Shown here piece by piece: positions 35,032 to 43,022 of a DNA stretch of 64,000 bases. Every line of letters starts with the position of its first letter. The stretch's first letter is position 1. Where the stretch lies: positions 62,001-126,000 of the forward strand of contig NZ_JAKKOT010000008.1 of NCBI RefSeq assembly GCF_021739025.1, written 5' to 3'. The notes under the pieces were generated by a model. It was not told where the DNA came from. It saw only the letters and a list, made by a program, of their open reading frames with translations, and ran no database searches. Both the position numbers and the translations under genes were made by a program. The stretch is from Gordonia liuliyuniae. Its GTDB lineage: Bacteria; Actinomycetota; Actinomycetes; Mycobacteriales; Mycobacteriaceae.

Positions 35032-35803
35032 CCGTTTCTCGCGGGAAGACCGCACACTGTTCATGTTCGCCACGCAGGAGGCCCGGGACCTCGGCCACTC
35101 CACGCTAGGCAACGACCACCTGATCCTCGGCATGCTCTGCAACGCCCGAAGCCCGATCTTCGGCGTGCTCGGCGAACTGGGTTTCACACTCGACGGCGCC
35201 CGAAAGGTCGTCGCCGAGCATCACGAAGACAACGACGAGCCGTCGACACCCGACGCCGACGGCCGCTATGAAGAAGACAAAGAAGCACTCCGCAGCATCG
35301 GGATCGACCTCAATCGCGTCCGTGAGGCCGTCCAGTCGAAGTTCGGCGATGACCTCGCCGACGGCTGGGGCGAACGCTCGGGCCGGGGTCGGGGCCGCGG
35401 TCGAGGTGGCGACTGCGGTGAACGTCACGGTCGCGGGCCGCACGGTCGTGGCCGCGGCCCCGGATTCGGTTGGCCGGCCGACGCGCCAGGGTTCGGTCCA
35501 GGATTCGGTCCGGGTTTCAGCGGCCCCGGCTGGGATCCCGAAGGCCCGTGGGATGGTGGTCGTGGTCGCCGCGGACCTCGCGGACGCGGCCGGGCGCGCA
35601 TGAACGGCCCGGTACGCGACTCGTTGCGCTCGGCCGTCATGCTGGCGCGCACGCGCGGTGACGACCGGATCGGCGTCGCGCACCTGATGCTCGGCATTCT
35701 CGACGCGGACGACGACGCCTCGCGCACGGTCATCGAGGCCGTGACCGACCGCGCCACGCTGCGCGCCAACGTCGAAGCGATGCTGGAGCCCGCCGCCGTC
35801 TGA
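35024..35803 (+). CDS. Clp N-terminal repeat protein with Arg/Gly-rich insert, no ATPase
   Basis: A 259-residue protein with two Clp-N type repeats but no AAA+ module. Residues 1-105 contain the first repeat (FATQEARDLGHSTLGNDHLILGMLC) and residues 195-255 the second (SAVMLARTRGDDRIGVAHLMLGIL). They are split by about 75 residues of RGRGRGRGG and PGFGPGFGPGF repeats (119-193). Clp-N domains bind adaptors, degrons or arginine-phosphorylated proteins, so it may present substrates to ClpC or compete with it. That role is inferred. It overlaps the upstream HTH gene. A bidirectional terminator spans its stop. Confidence 0.85.
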   Translation: MFDRFSREDRTLFMFATQEARDLGHSTLGNDHLILGMLCNARSPIFGVLGELGFTLDGARKVVAEHHEDNDEPSTPDADGRYEEDKEALRSIGIDLNRVREAVQSKFGDDLADGWGERSGRGRGRGRGGDCGERHGRGPHGRGRGPGFGWPADAPGFGPGFGPGFSGPGWDPEGPWDGGRGRRGPRGRGRARMNGPVRDSLRSAVMLARTRGDDRIGVAHLMLGILDADDDASRTVIEAVTDRATLRANVEAMLEPAAV

Positions 35804-35839
35804 CCGCAGATCCGGTCCTATGGCCGGATCTGTGCGGTC
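35802..35839. terminator. Bidirectional terminator between the Clp-N gene and menA
   Basis: GACCGCAGATCCGG pairs with CCGGATCTGTGCGGTC (one 2-base bulge) around an 8-base loop. The hairpin includes both stop codons of the convergent genes. Confidence 0.75.
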
Positions 35840-36707
35840 ACGTCAGTCCGAGCGCGAATCCCGTCATGACGGCCCACATGAGCATCGCCTGGCCGGTCGT
35901 CGCGAGGGACGGGACCAGATCGCGGCCCCGGTCGCCCGCGAGGACGGGACGGGCCGCGGCGATGGCGAGCGGCGCGGCGAGCAGACCGGCCAGCGCGAAC
36001 GTCGTTACCGGCGTGAGCACGATGGTCATCACGAACGGCAGCGTGATTAAGAAGGCGAACAGGCCGCGGGTGCCGTTCTCGCCGAGCCGGACGGCGAGCG
36101 TGATCTTCCCAGACTCCCGGTCGGTGGGAATGTCGCGCAGATTGTTCACGACGAGCACCGCGCTGGAGAACGAGCCGACGGCCACCGCGCACACCCCGCC
36201 GATCCAGTCGATGCGGCCGCACGTCACGTACTGGGTGCCCAGGACGGCGACGAGACCGAAGAACACGAACACGGCTATCTCGCCGAACCCGAGGTAGCCG
36301 TACGGCTTCTTACCGCCCGTGTAGAACCACGCGCCCGCGATGCACACGACGCCGACCGCGATGAGCCAGTAGGCGGTCGTGATCGCGACCGCCAGGCCCG
36401 CCGCCGCAGCGATGCCGAAACAGATGAACGCCGCGGCTTTGACCGCGCCGGGGCGAGCGGCCTTCGATCCGACCAGGCGCATCGGTCCGACCCGATCGTC
36501 ATCGGTGCCGCGGACCCCGTCCGAGTAGTCGTTGGCGAAGTTGACGCCGATGATCAACGCGAGTGCGACGACCAATGCCAACACGGCCTTCCACCAGGTC
36601 GCCTCGCCGAGATGGGCGGCGGCCCCGACTCCGACGACGACGGGTGAGACAGCGTTCGGCAGCGTCCGAGGTCGGGCGCCTTGAATCCATTCATTGACGG
36701 TAGCCAC
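35838..36707 (-). CDS. menA: 1,4-dihydroxy-2-naphthoate polyprenyltransferase MenA
   Basis: Membrane UbiA-family prenyltransferase of 289 residues; it attaches the polyprenyl chain to DHNA with loss of CO2, giving demethylmenaquinone. The first Asp-rich motif is [17 protein letters not shown], the second [20 protein letters not shown]. Eight or so membrane segments are visible. The GTG at 36707 begins the conserved [18 protein letters not shown]. The prenyl donor would come from GrcC1, encoded 15 kb downstream. Confidence 0.95.
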   Translation of the reverse strand: MATVNEWIQGARPRTLPNAVSPVVVGVGAAAHLGEATWWKAVLALVVALALIIGVNFANDYSDGVRGTDDDRVGPMRLVGSKAARPGAVKAAAFICFGIAAAAGLAVAITTAYWLIAVGVVCIAGAWFYTGGKKPYGYLGFGEIAVFVFFGLVAVLGTQYVTCGRIDWIGGVCAVAVGSFSSAVLVVNNLRDIPTDRESGKITLAVRLGENGTRGLFAFLITLPFVMTIVLTPVTTFALAGLLAAPLAIAAARPVLAGDRGRDLVPSLATTGQAMLMWAVMTGFALGLT

Positions 36708-36844
36708 GCCCTAGAGCATGTCACCGTCGACCGATCGCTCGCCTGGCCGGGGGCCTCCGATTACGCGACTCGCAGTATCAGCAACCTCTCAGGAATCCTC
36801 CGAACGGACGCTGTCCGACAGGAGTCGCGGACTGCTTACATCGG

Positions 36845-38245
36845 ATGGTGAAGCTCAAGGGGAAAGTCGCGGCTACCACCCTCGCCGGACTCATGGTCAC
36901 GGGGATCGGCGCGCCCGCATGGGGCGTCGATCCGACCGACGCGGCTCTCGATCAGTATGCAGACCTGGGACCTCGACCTGCCGAGTTCGACGATGTGCTT
37001 GGCACCTGGGTGGACGCCGGCCGGTTGGGGTCCGCCTTCGTCGTCGTCACGCCGGGGACTGACGACACGGGCCTGGCAGAGCGGACGGCTGGCCTGGTCG
37101 GTGACCGTGAGAACCGGATCATCAAGTACCCGGAATCGATCTGGCCGCTGGCGTCGGGCAAATCCGATTCGCTGCTGCCGTTGTTCGCGCCCACCTATGA
37201 CGAATCCAAAGAGGTCGCCGTAAGCGCGAACCTTGAGATGATGCGCGCACTCGCAGGCGCCCCCTACGTGGTGGTCTATACCGGCTACTCGCAGGGCGCC
37301 GACGCGCTCGGGAACGCAGCCGAACGGGCCGAACCCGGACTGCTCGGTGAGAACACGTTGATTCTGCTCGTCTCCGACCCCCGTGGCCCGTGGGGCCTCA
37401 AAGCGGGGTTGGCGAAGATTCCGTTCTCGGCGCCGGTCATGGCGCTCGTCGGAGCGGAGAGCGACGGCGCGCGCGACCCGGCGGACACCGGCGACGCCCA
37501 GGTAGTGCAAGTGATCGTCAAGGGCGACCCGGTCGCCGACTGGCAGTGGAACCCCCTGCGCCCCGTCTCCTCGCTCCTGGTCGACCTCGCCGGATTCATC
37601 ACCATCCACGCGGGCACCGGGCCGTACTCATACGCGAACCTCGACGGATTGACACTGGAGAAGACGCTCTACAGTGCCGACGGGAACACGACCTATGAGG
37701 TGTACGACACCTACCATCCGCTGGCGCTCGTCAACTGGATGATCGCCGATGCCCTGGGCTTCGACGTCGACGAAGAACAACTCGAGGAGTGGGACCGCCA
37801 GGCGGAGTTGTTCTACCCGCTGCAGGAGATCTCCCCGGAGACCGCCGCTCCCGGCGTGAAGGTCGTCACCGATCAGCCCGCGGGCAGGCACCGGTTGGTC
37901 GACGGCAACGGCGACCACGTCCAGGCTCCCGACGTGGTGACCACTGGTGCAGGCGCGTACGTGCCGCGCCATGCGGCACCGGACAGCGATCCCGCGCCGG
38001 CCGACCCCGAGGCCCAGGCCCCTGAACCGGCCCCGACGGCACCTGAAACGACAGGGCCAGCAACGACAGCACCCGAAACGACGGCACCCGAAACGACGGG
38101 GCCCGCGGCGACAGGGCCCACGACTGCGACGGACGCGACGGATTCCGGGACGACGGATTCGGGGACGACGGATTCCGGGACGACGGGGGAACAGCCGGAG
38201 GCGCCGACGGCCGCCGACGATGCGCCTGAGGACGACGCGGCGTGA
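36845..38245 (+). CDS. Secreted PE-PPE-domain hydrolase
   Basis: An exported 466-residue protein with a signal peptide (residues 1-27, ending GAPAWG) and a PE-PPE type alpha/beta hydrolase domain. The nucleophile elbow is VVVYTGYSQGADALGNA (Ser149), and the C-terminal His region is VYDTYHPLALVNWM. No PE or PPE segment is present, as in non-mycobacterial members. From about residue 375 it is disordered and Thr/Pro-rich with PETTGPATTAPETT and TDSGT repeats, which may span the cell wall. Family members act as esterases or trehalose-ester transferases; the substrate here is not known. It lies between menA and menE. Confidence 0.85.
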   Translation: MVKLKGKVAATTLAGLMVTGIGAPAWGVDPTDAALDQYADLGPRPAEFDDVLGTWVDAGRLGSAFVVVTPGTDDTGLAERTAGLVGDRENRIIKYPESIWPLASGKSDSLLPLFAPTYDESKEVAVSANLEMMRALAGAPYVVVYTGYSQGADALGNAAERAEPGLLGENTLILLVSDPRGPWGLKAGLAKIPFSAPVMALVGAESDGARDPADTGDAQVVQVIVKGDPVADWQWNPLRPVSSLLVDLAGFITIHAGTGPYSYANLDGLTLEKTLYSADGNTTYEVYDTYHPLALVNWMIADALGFDVDEEQLEEWDRQAELFYPLQEISPETAAPGVKVVTDQPAGRHRLVDGNGDHVQAPDVVTTGAGAYVPRHAAPDSDPAPADPEAQAPEPAPTAPETTGPATTAPETTAPETTGPAATGPTTATDATDSGTTDSGTTDSGTTGEQPEAPTAADDAPEDDAA

Positions 38246-39406
38246 TCAGCTGAGCAGTTCCCGCAACCGTCTGCGGTCCACCTTGCCGGGGCCACGGCTC
38301 GGCAGGGTGTCGAGCACGAACAGTTCGCGGGGGGCGGCGTACCGATCCAGCCGTTCGGCGACGATGTCGCGGATCTCGGCGAGGGTCGGCTCCGGCCCGC
38401 CCGGTGCGGGCACGACGGCGGCGACCACGCGCTCACCGAGCCGTTCGTCACCGAGCCCGACCACCGCGCAGTCGGCGACCGTCGGAAGCTCGTCGATCAC
38501 CGCTTCGACGACTTGTGGGATCACTGTGAGTCCCCCGGTGGAGATCGCCTCGTCCGCACGGCCGACGATCCGCAACGTCCCGTCGTCGACGACGCCGAGG
38601 TCGTCCGTCCGGAACCAGCCGGGCTCGGCGAACGCCGGATGGTCGAGTAGATTCCGGTAGCCGAGGGCGACTGTCGCACCGCCCAGGATCACGCGGCCGA
38701 CCCCGTCGGAATCGGCGTCGTCGATCCGGATCTCGACGCCCCGCAGCGGGATGCCGTCATACACGCATCCACCCGCGGTCTCGCTCATCCCGTATGTCCG
38801 GACGATCGTCAGGCCCGCCTCGACCGCCTGCCGTTGCAGTGCGGCGGGGGTCGCCGCTCCGCCGACGAGAACGCCGTCGAGTTCGGCGAGCGCTGCGGTG
38901 GCGGTCGGGGACTCGAGTGCTTTGCGTAACTGGACTGGGACGAGCGAGGTGTATCGGCGCGGTCCGTCGAGCGCGTCTACCGCGGACCGTAGGACGGTGG
39001 GGTCGAATCCGGACGACAGATCGACGACCACGGGCTCGTGCCCGGCAGCGAGAGAGCGCAGCATCACCTGCAGGCCCGCGATGTGGTGCGGCGGCAACGC
39101 CAACAGCCACGCGCCCGGACCGCCGAGTGCCTCGGCGGTCGCGTCCGCCGACGCGCGCAGCGTGTCGCGGGTGTGCATGGCCCCCTTCGGCACTCCGGTC
39201 GTCCCGGACGTCGACACGACGAGCGCGACACGGTCGTCGATCTCTTCGCCGACACCGAGATGCACCGACATGAGGTCAGACGCGGCGGACCCGACGTCGG
39301 GAAGCGGCAGGTACGCGGCGTCACCGGACAGGAGAGCCGACAGATCTCGCCGGGCGTCGCGCACGGCGAGATTCGGTGGAAGGACCAGCGGTCGGAGCAG
39401 TCTCAG
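38246..39406 (-). CDS. menE: o-Succinylbenzoate-CoA ligase MenE
   Basis: Adenylating enzyme of menaquinone synthesis that forms o-succinylbenzoyl-CoA. VVSTSGTTGVPKGAMHT, VGGAATPAALQRQAVEAG, RTYGMSETAGGCVY, GWFRTDDLG and GRADEAISTGG are the ANL motifs in order, and the C-terminal lysine is in LPSRGPGKVDRRRLREL. The start is unclear: no ATG, GTG or TTG fits after the upstream gene. A CTG at 39406 has AAGGA 6 bases upstream and overlaps the upstream TGA, and homologues as I remember them begin near LRPLVLP, so I use it. TTG 39457 is the conventional alternative (403 residues). Confidence 0.9.
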   Translation of the reverse strand: MRLLRPLVLPPNLAVRDARRDLSALLSGDAAYLPLPDVGSAASDLMSVHLGVGEEIDDRVALVVSTSGTTGVPKGAMHTRDTLRASADATAEALGGPGAWLLALPPHHIAGLQVMLRSLAAGHEPVVVDLSSGFDPTVLRSAVDALDGPRRYTSLVPVQLRKALESPTATAALAELDGVLVGGAATPAALQRQAVEAGLTIVRTYGMSETAGGCVYDGIPLRGVEIRIDDADSDGVGRVILGGATVALGYRNLLDHPAFAEPGWFRTDDLGVVDDGTLRIVGRADEAISTGGLTVIPQVVEAVIDELPTVADCAVVGLGDERLGERVVAAVVPAPGGPEPTLAEIRDIVAERLDRYAAPRELFVLDTLPSRGPGKVDRRRLRELLS

Positions 39407-39723
39407 GATTCGTCCTTCGGGGTAGATGGCCCGAACGGGTCGCCGTCGAACGGCCAACTGTGCTCTGCCAGACGATCACGGACCCGCTGGACGTCTTCGT
39501 CTCGGGGTAGTTCGTCAGTCACTTTAGTGATCTCGACGGCGATCTCGACCGAGTCAACCGGTTGGGCGGGCAGCAGACCGCTGGCGACCTGCGCGACCTC
39601 GTCGTCGCTGAGTTGACGGCGCAGCAACGCCAGCAGCGGAACGTAATCGCTCTGCGGGACGCCCTGCGGGTACCCGGCACGGAGCCAGGAGCGGATCGTG
39701 GTGAGCAGCGACGGGCGGTCCAC
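39403..39723 (-). CDS. DUF3349 protein (copy 2)
   Basis: A small soluble actinobacterial protein of the DUF3349 family (106 residues from GTG 39723); its function is unknown. The signature IRSWLRAGYPQGVPQSDYVPLLALLRRQL is shared with the gene just upstream (ITWIRAGYPEGVPAADYPPLFALL), so the two arose by tandem duplication. It ends with a Pro/Asp-rich tail. The stop overlaps the proposed CTG start of menE. The GTG lies 11 bases after the stop of the first copy; a longer start at 39771 would overlap that copy. Confidence 0.82.
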   Translation of the reverse strand: MDRPSLLTTIRSWLRAGYPQGVPQSDYVPLLALLRRQLSDDEVAQVASGLLPAQPVDSVEIAVEITKVTDELPRDEDVQRVRDRLAEHSWPFDGDPFGPSTPKDES

Positions 39724-39734
39724 GGCGGGCCGAC

Positions 39735-40046
39735 CTAGTCGGTCGTGGAGACTTTGAGCGCCAACGGCCACCCTGCGGCCGCGAGACGCGAGGCGACTTG
39801 ACGCTGTTCTTCAACGGACGGCGCCTGCTCAGTGACGGCGTGGATCGCGTCCCGGATCCGTTCGGGCGTCGCCGGGTTCTCGGTGCCGTATTCGACTGCG
39901 AGTTTGAGGACGATGTCGGTGATCTCCGACTCGGTCAACACCGGAGTCAGCAGGGCGAATAGCGGAGGATAGTCCGCGGCGGGCACGCCCTCAGGATACC
40001 CGGCACGAATCCAGGTGATCACGTTCTCGAACAGTGAAGGAGCCAT
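39735..40046 (-). CDS. DUF3349 protein (copy 1, Rv0543c-like)
   Basis: A 103-residue DUF3349 protein of unknown function with the family motif WIRAGYPEGVPAADYPPLFALL and a conserved end AAAGWPLALKVS, matching the single-copy Rv0543c. Its neighbour at 39403 is a paralogue. Soluble and mostly helical by composition. GAAAGGAT lies upstream of the ATG. It is part of a minus-strand set: membrane protein, DUF3349, DUF3349, menE. Confidence 0.88.
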   Translation of the reverse strand: MAPSLFENVITWIRAGYPEGVPAADYPPLFALLTPVLTESEITDIVLKLAVEYGTENPATPERIRDAIHAVTEQAPSVEEQRQVASRLAAAGWPLALKVSTTD

Positions 40047-40070
40047 GGTGGTTCGGGAGATCCTTTCAGA

Positions 40071-40346
40071 TCACTTGTAAGCGAAGTCAGGGAAGATCCG
40101 CAGATCGAAGTAGTAGAGGAGCGTCTGACGGGTGACCCAGAGAATCCCGACGGCGATGATCAGCGCCGCGAGTCCGACCAGGACGAACCCGAGGTACTTC
40201 AGGGCGGGAGTCTTGCGGGTGCTCGTCTCGAGTTCGCCGTCGCCCGCGGCCTCCGCACGCATGCCGAGTGCGAACAGAGAGGGGATTCCGGCGCCGAGGA
40301 GTAGGCCGACGGCCAAGACCTTCATGAGCGATTCGACGATGTCCAT
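40071..40346 (-). CDS. Two-span membrane protein (Rv0544c-like)
   Basis: A 91-residue membrane protein of unknown function. Two hydrophobic segments (VESLMKVLAVGLLLGAGIPSLFALG and YLGFVLVGLAALIIAVGILWV) flank a polar loop (RAEAAGDGELETSTRKTP), and the end is YYFDLRIFPDFAYK. It lies directly downstream of pitA on the same strand, 29 bases apart, the same pairing as Rv0544c-Rv0545c, so a link with phosphate uptake is possible. GAAAGG precedes the ATG. Confidence 0.85.
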   Translation of the reverse strand: MDIVESLMKVLAVGLLLGAGIPSLFALGMRAEAAGDGELETSTRKTPALKYLGFVLVGLAALIIAVGILWVTRQTLLYYFDLRIFPDFAYK

Positions 40347-40375
40347 TGCGATCTACCTTTCGAGGAGCCGGAGAC

Positions 40376-41602
40376 TCAAGCCTGAGTGGAGGTCGTCGGG
40401 TCGCCCGAGGTCGGGACGGGAGTCTCGGCCTCGGCGTCCCACTCGGCGTTGACGTTGCTGGCGTCGATCTTCTGCTGCTGTGCACGCCAGTACATGTAGC
40501 CCGACAGAGCGGCGAGGATCGCGAAGATGACGATCGCGCCTGGAGCGCCGCCGATCAGGTGTGCGAGCCAGAAGCAGAGCGCGCCGACGATCGCGGCGGC
40601 TGGGAGCGTGGTGACCCAGGCGATGGCCATGCGGCCTGCGACGCCCCAGCGGACTTCGGCGCCCTTCTTGCCGAGCCCGCTGCCGAGGATCGAGCCGGTC
40701 GCCACGTGCGTGGTCGACAGGGCCATGCCTGCGACCGACGACGTGAGGATGATCGCGGCGGACGATGCCTCGGCGGCCATTCCCTGGGGTGCCTTGATCT
40801 CGACGAGTCCCTTGCCGAGCGTGCGGATGATGCGCCAGCCGCCGAGCCAGGTGCCCAAGGCGATCGCGCCGGCACACGCGAAGACGACCCAGAACGGGAG
40901 TCCGTGGGCGACCGACGCGGCGTCGAGGTGGCCGGTGGCGATCAGGGCGAGGGCGATGACGCCCATCGTCTTCTGTGCATCACCGGTGCCGTGTGCGAGG
41001 GAGACCAGCGACGCCGATGCGATCTGGCCTCGGCGGAAGCCGCGTTCCTTCTTGAGTTCGGACATGCCGTTGGTGATCGCGTAGATCAGGAGTGTGCCGA
41101 CCGCGGCGACGACGCAGGCGATGACCGGCGCGAACAGCGCTGGCACGATGATCTTGCCGAGGATGCCGTGCCAGTTGATGCCGGTGGTTCCGATGGCGGC
41201 GAGCCCGGAGCCGATCAGTCCGCCGAACAGTGCGTGCGAGGAACTCGACGGTAGGCCGAACAACCAGGTGAAGAGGTTCCACAGGATGGCGCCGATCAGG
41301 CCGGCGAAGATGATGATCAAAGCCTTGTTCGCGTCGAGGCCTTCGACGAGCGTTCCCGCGCCCTCACCCGACGTGTTCTGAATCTTCAGAACGTCCTTCG
41401 TGATGGTGGCGGCGACCTCGACCGAGAGGAATGCGCCGACGAGGTTCAAGATCGCGGAGAGTCCGACGGCTACCTTGGGCTTGAGTGCGCCCGTGGCGAT
41501 GGATGTCGCCATGGCGTTGCCGGTGTCGTGAAAACCATTGGTGAAGTCGAAGCCCAGGGCTGTGACGATCAACAGCACAAGAATGATCATCTCTGCGGTC
41601 AT
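40376..41602 (-). CDS. pitA: Inorganic phosphate transporter PitA
   Basis: Low-affinity phosphate permease of the PiT family (408 residues), probably proton-coupled and metal-phosphate specific. The PiT signature GFDFTNGFHDTGNAMATSIATGAL is at the N-terminus, and the second repeat carries SLAHGTGDAQKTMGVIALAL; about ten membrane segments are visible. Equivalent to Rv0545c. The upstream region contains GTGAAC and GTTCACC elements resembling Pho-type boxes, so RegX3 control is possible. The small membrane protein at 40071 follows. Confidence 0.95.
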   Translation of the reverse strand: MTAEMIILVLLIVTALGFDFTNGFHDTGNAMATSIATGALKPKVAVGLSAILNLVGAFLSVEVAATITKDVLKIQNTSGEGAGTLVEGLDANKALIIIFAGLIGAILWNLFTWLFGLPSSSSHALFGGLIGSGLAAIGTTGINWHGILGKIIVPALFAPVIACVVAAVGTLLIYAITNGMSELKKERGFRRGQIASASLVSLAHGTGDAQKTMGVIALALIATGHLDAASVAHGLPFWVVFACAGAIALGTWLGGWRIIRTLGKGLVEIKAPQGMAAEASSAAIILTSSVAGMALSTTHVATGSILGSGLGKKGAEVRWGVAGRMAIAWVTTLPAAAIVGALCFWLAHLIGGAPGAIVIFAILAALSGYMYWRAQQQKIDASNVNAEWDAEAETPVPTSGDPTTSTQA

Positions 41603-41664
41603 GGCACTACTATGCGGCTCGAACCATATGGCTCGTCAACTCGGGATTTGCCGAGAAAGTTGCC

Positions 41665-41714
41665 GTGAACAGTGTGTTTACCGTGGATCCCGGCCTATTC
41701 ATGCAATGTTCACC
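41665..41714 (-). promoter_or_regulatory. Candidate Pho-type boxes upstream of pitA
   Basis: GTGAAC-N5-GTTTAC (41665-41681), a 5-of-6 inverted repeat, and GTTCACC (41708-41714) lie 60-110 bases before the pitA start. GTTCACC is the half-site of the Streptomyces PhoP box. Assignment to RegX3 is inference. Confidence 0.3.
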
Positions 41715-41870
41715 GGGGCGACCGACGCGCGTCACCGAGCGGGTCCTCAGTGGATTTCCATCGGGGGGACGGAAGGTGTCGAGGAGGTGAACTGAGGCGA
41801 CGTGACCGGCGGCGATGACGTGCGACGGGCGTCACGTTCGGGGCCGTCGAGGTTGTGGAACAATCGCGGA

Positions 41871-42929
41871 ATGACGATGAAGCTGGGCATGCCTATCAAC
41901 TATGCAGGCGACTTCCGCGAGACGATCGACAACCTGCGCGACTTCGAATCCGTTGGCGTTCGGCGGGTGACGGTCCCCGAGGCCTACAGTTTCGACGCCG
42001 TCAGCCAGCTCGGATACATCGCGGCCCGGACCGAGACGATGGAGTTGCAGACCGGCATCTTGCCGATGTATTCGCGGACGCCGACCAACTTGGCGATGAC
42101 GGCGGCCGGCATGGACTACATCAGCGGCGGCCGCTTCATTCTCGGCATCGGCGCATCCGGGCCGCAGGTGATCGAGGGATTCCATGGCGTCAAGTACGAC
42201 TACCCGCTCGGTCGGGCCCGCGAACATGTCGACATCTGCCGCCAGGTGTGGCGCCGGGAGAAGGTGGAGCACCGCGGTAAGTCGTACCAACTGCCGTTGA
42301 CGGAGGAGGACGGTGGATCCGGGCTCGGCAAGTCGCTCAAGATCATCAACCATCCGGTGCGTGAACGGATTCCGATGCTGCTTGCGGCGATCGGACCCAA
42401 GAACGTCGAGTTGGCGGCAGAGCTCTACGAGGAGTTCCAGCCGTTCCTGTTTCACCCCGAGTATGTGGACGCGGCGTTCGGTCCGGCGCTCGAGGCTGGC
42501 CGAGCCAAGCGCGACCCGTCGTTGGGTGACCTGTCGATCGTCGTCCAGACGTCGACGCTGATCACCGACGACGCGGAGAAGGCGGAGGCTGCGTTGAACG
42601 CGGTCCGCCACCATTCGGCGCTGTACATCGGCGGCATGGGCGCGCGCGGCAAGAACTTCTACAATTCGCTCGTCCAGCGCTACGGCTACGTCGACGAGGC
42701 GAAGACCATCCAGGACCTGTATCTAGAAGGACGCAAGGAGGAAGCCGCCGCGGCAGTCCCGGACGAACTGGTCCGCGCGATGAGCCTCATCGGCCCGCGT
42801 TCGTACGTCCAAGAGCGTGTCGAAGCGTTCCGCAGCGCCGACGTCGGCGTCATCCTCGCCTCTCCGGCCGCCGCGACGCACGCCGACCGTGTCGAGGACA
42901 TGCGCGTCCTCGCTGAGATCATCGGCTGA
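41871..42929 (+). CDS. LLM-class F420-dependent oxidoreductase
   Basis: A luciferase-like monooxygenase-fold protein of 352 residues. MKLGMPINYAGDFRETIDNL starts the barrel, EAYSFDAVSQLGYIAARTETMELQTGILPMYSRTP (cited as LGYIAARTETMELQTGI) and ISGGRFILGIGASGPQVIEGFHG carry the typical cofactor-phosphate loop. Proteins of this type in mycolate actinobacteria usually use F420 rather than FMN; substrate unknown. ATG 41871 is chosen since conserved sequence begins there; ATG 41877 is possible. It is convergent with menB, with a long inverted repeat between. Confidence 0.85.
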   Translation: MTMKLGMPINYAGDFRETIDNLRDFESVGVRRVTVPEAYSFDAVSQLGYIAARTETMELQTGILPMYSRTPTNLAMTAAGMDYISGGRFILGIGASGPQVIEGFHGVKYDYPLGRAREHVDICRQVWRREKVEHRGKSYQLPLTEEDGGSGLGKSLKIINHPVRERIPMLLAAIGPKNVELAAELYEEFQPFLFHPEYVDAAFGPALEAGRAKRDPSLGDLSIVVQTSTLITDDAEKAEAALNAVRHHSALYIGGMGARGKNFYNSLVQRYGYVDEAKTIQDLYLEGRKEEAAAAVPDELVRAMSLIGPRSYVQERVEAFRSADVGVILASPAAATHADRVEDMRVLAEIIG

Positions 42930-42935
42930 CGGTTC

Positions 42936-43007
42936 GCGAAACCTACACCGCTCAGGCGTTTGGTCTGGGCATGGGCGGGTGTGTGCGTTCTGCGGTGTAG
43001 GTTTCGC
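42936..43007. terminator. Long-loop inverted repeat between the F420 oxidoreductase gene and menB
   Basis: Perfect 16-base arms (GCGAAACCTACACCGC at 42936-42951 and its complement at 42992-43007) enclose a 40-base loop between two convergent genes, a likely bidirectional terminator. Confidence 0.65.
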
Positions 43008-43022
43008 CAGTAGTACGGGGGC

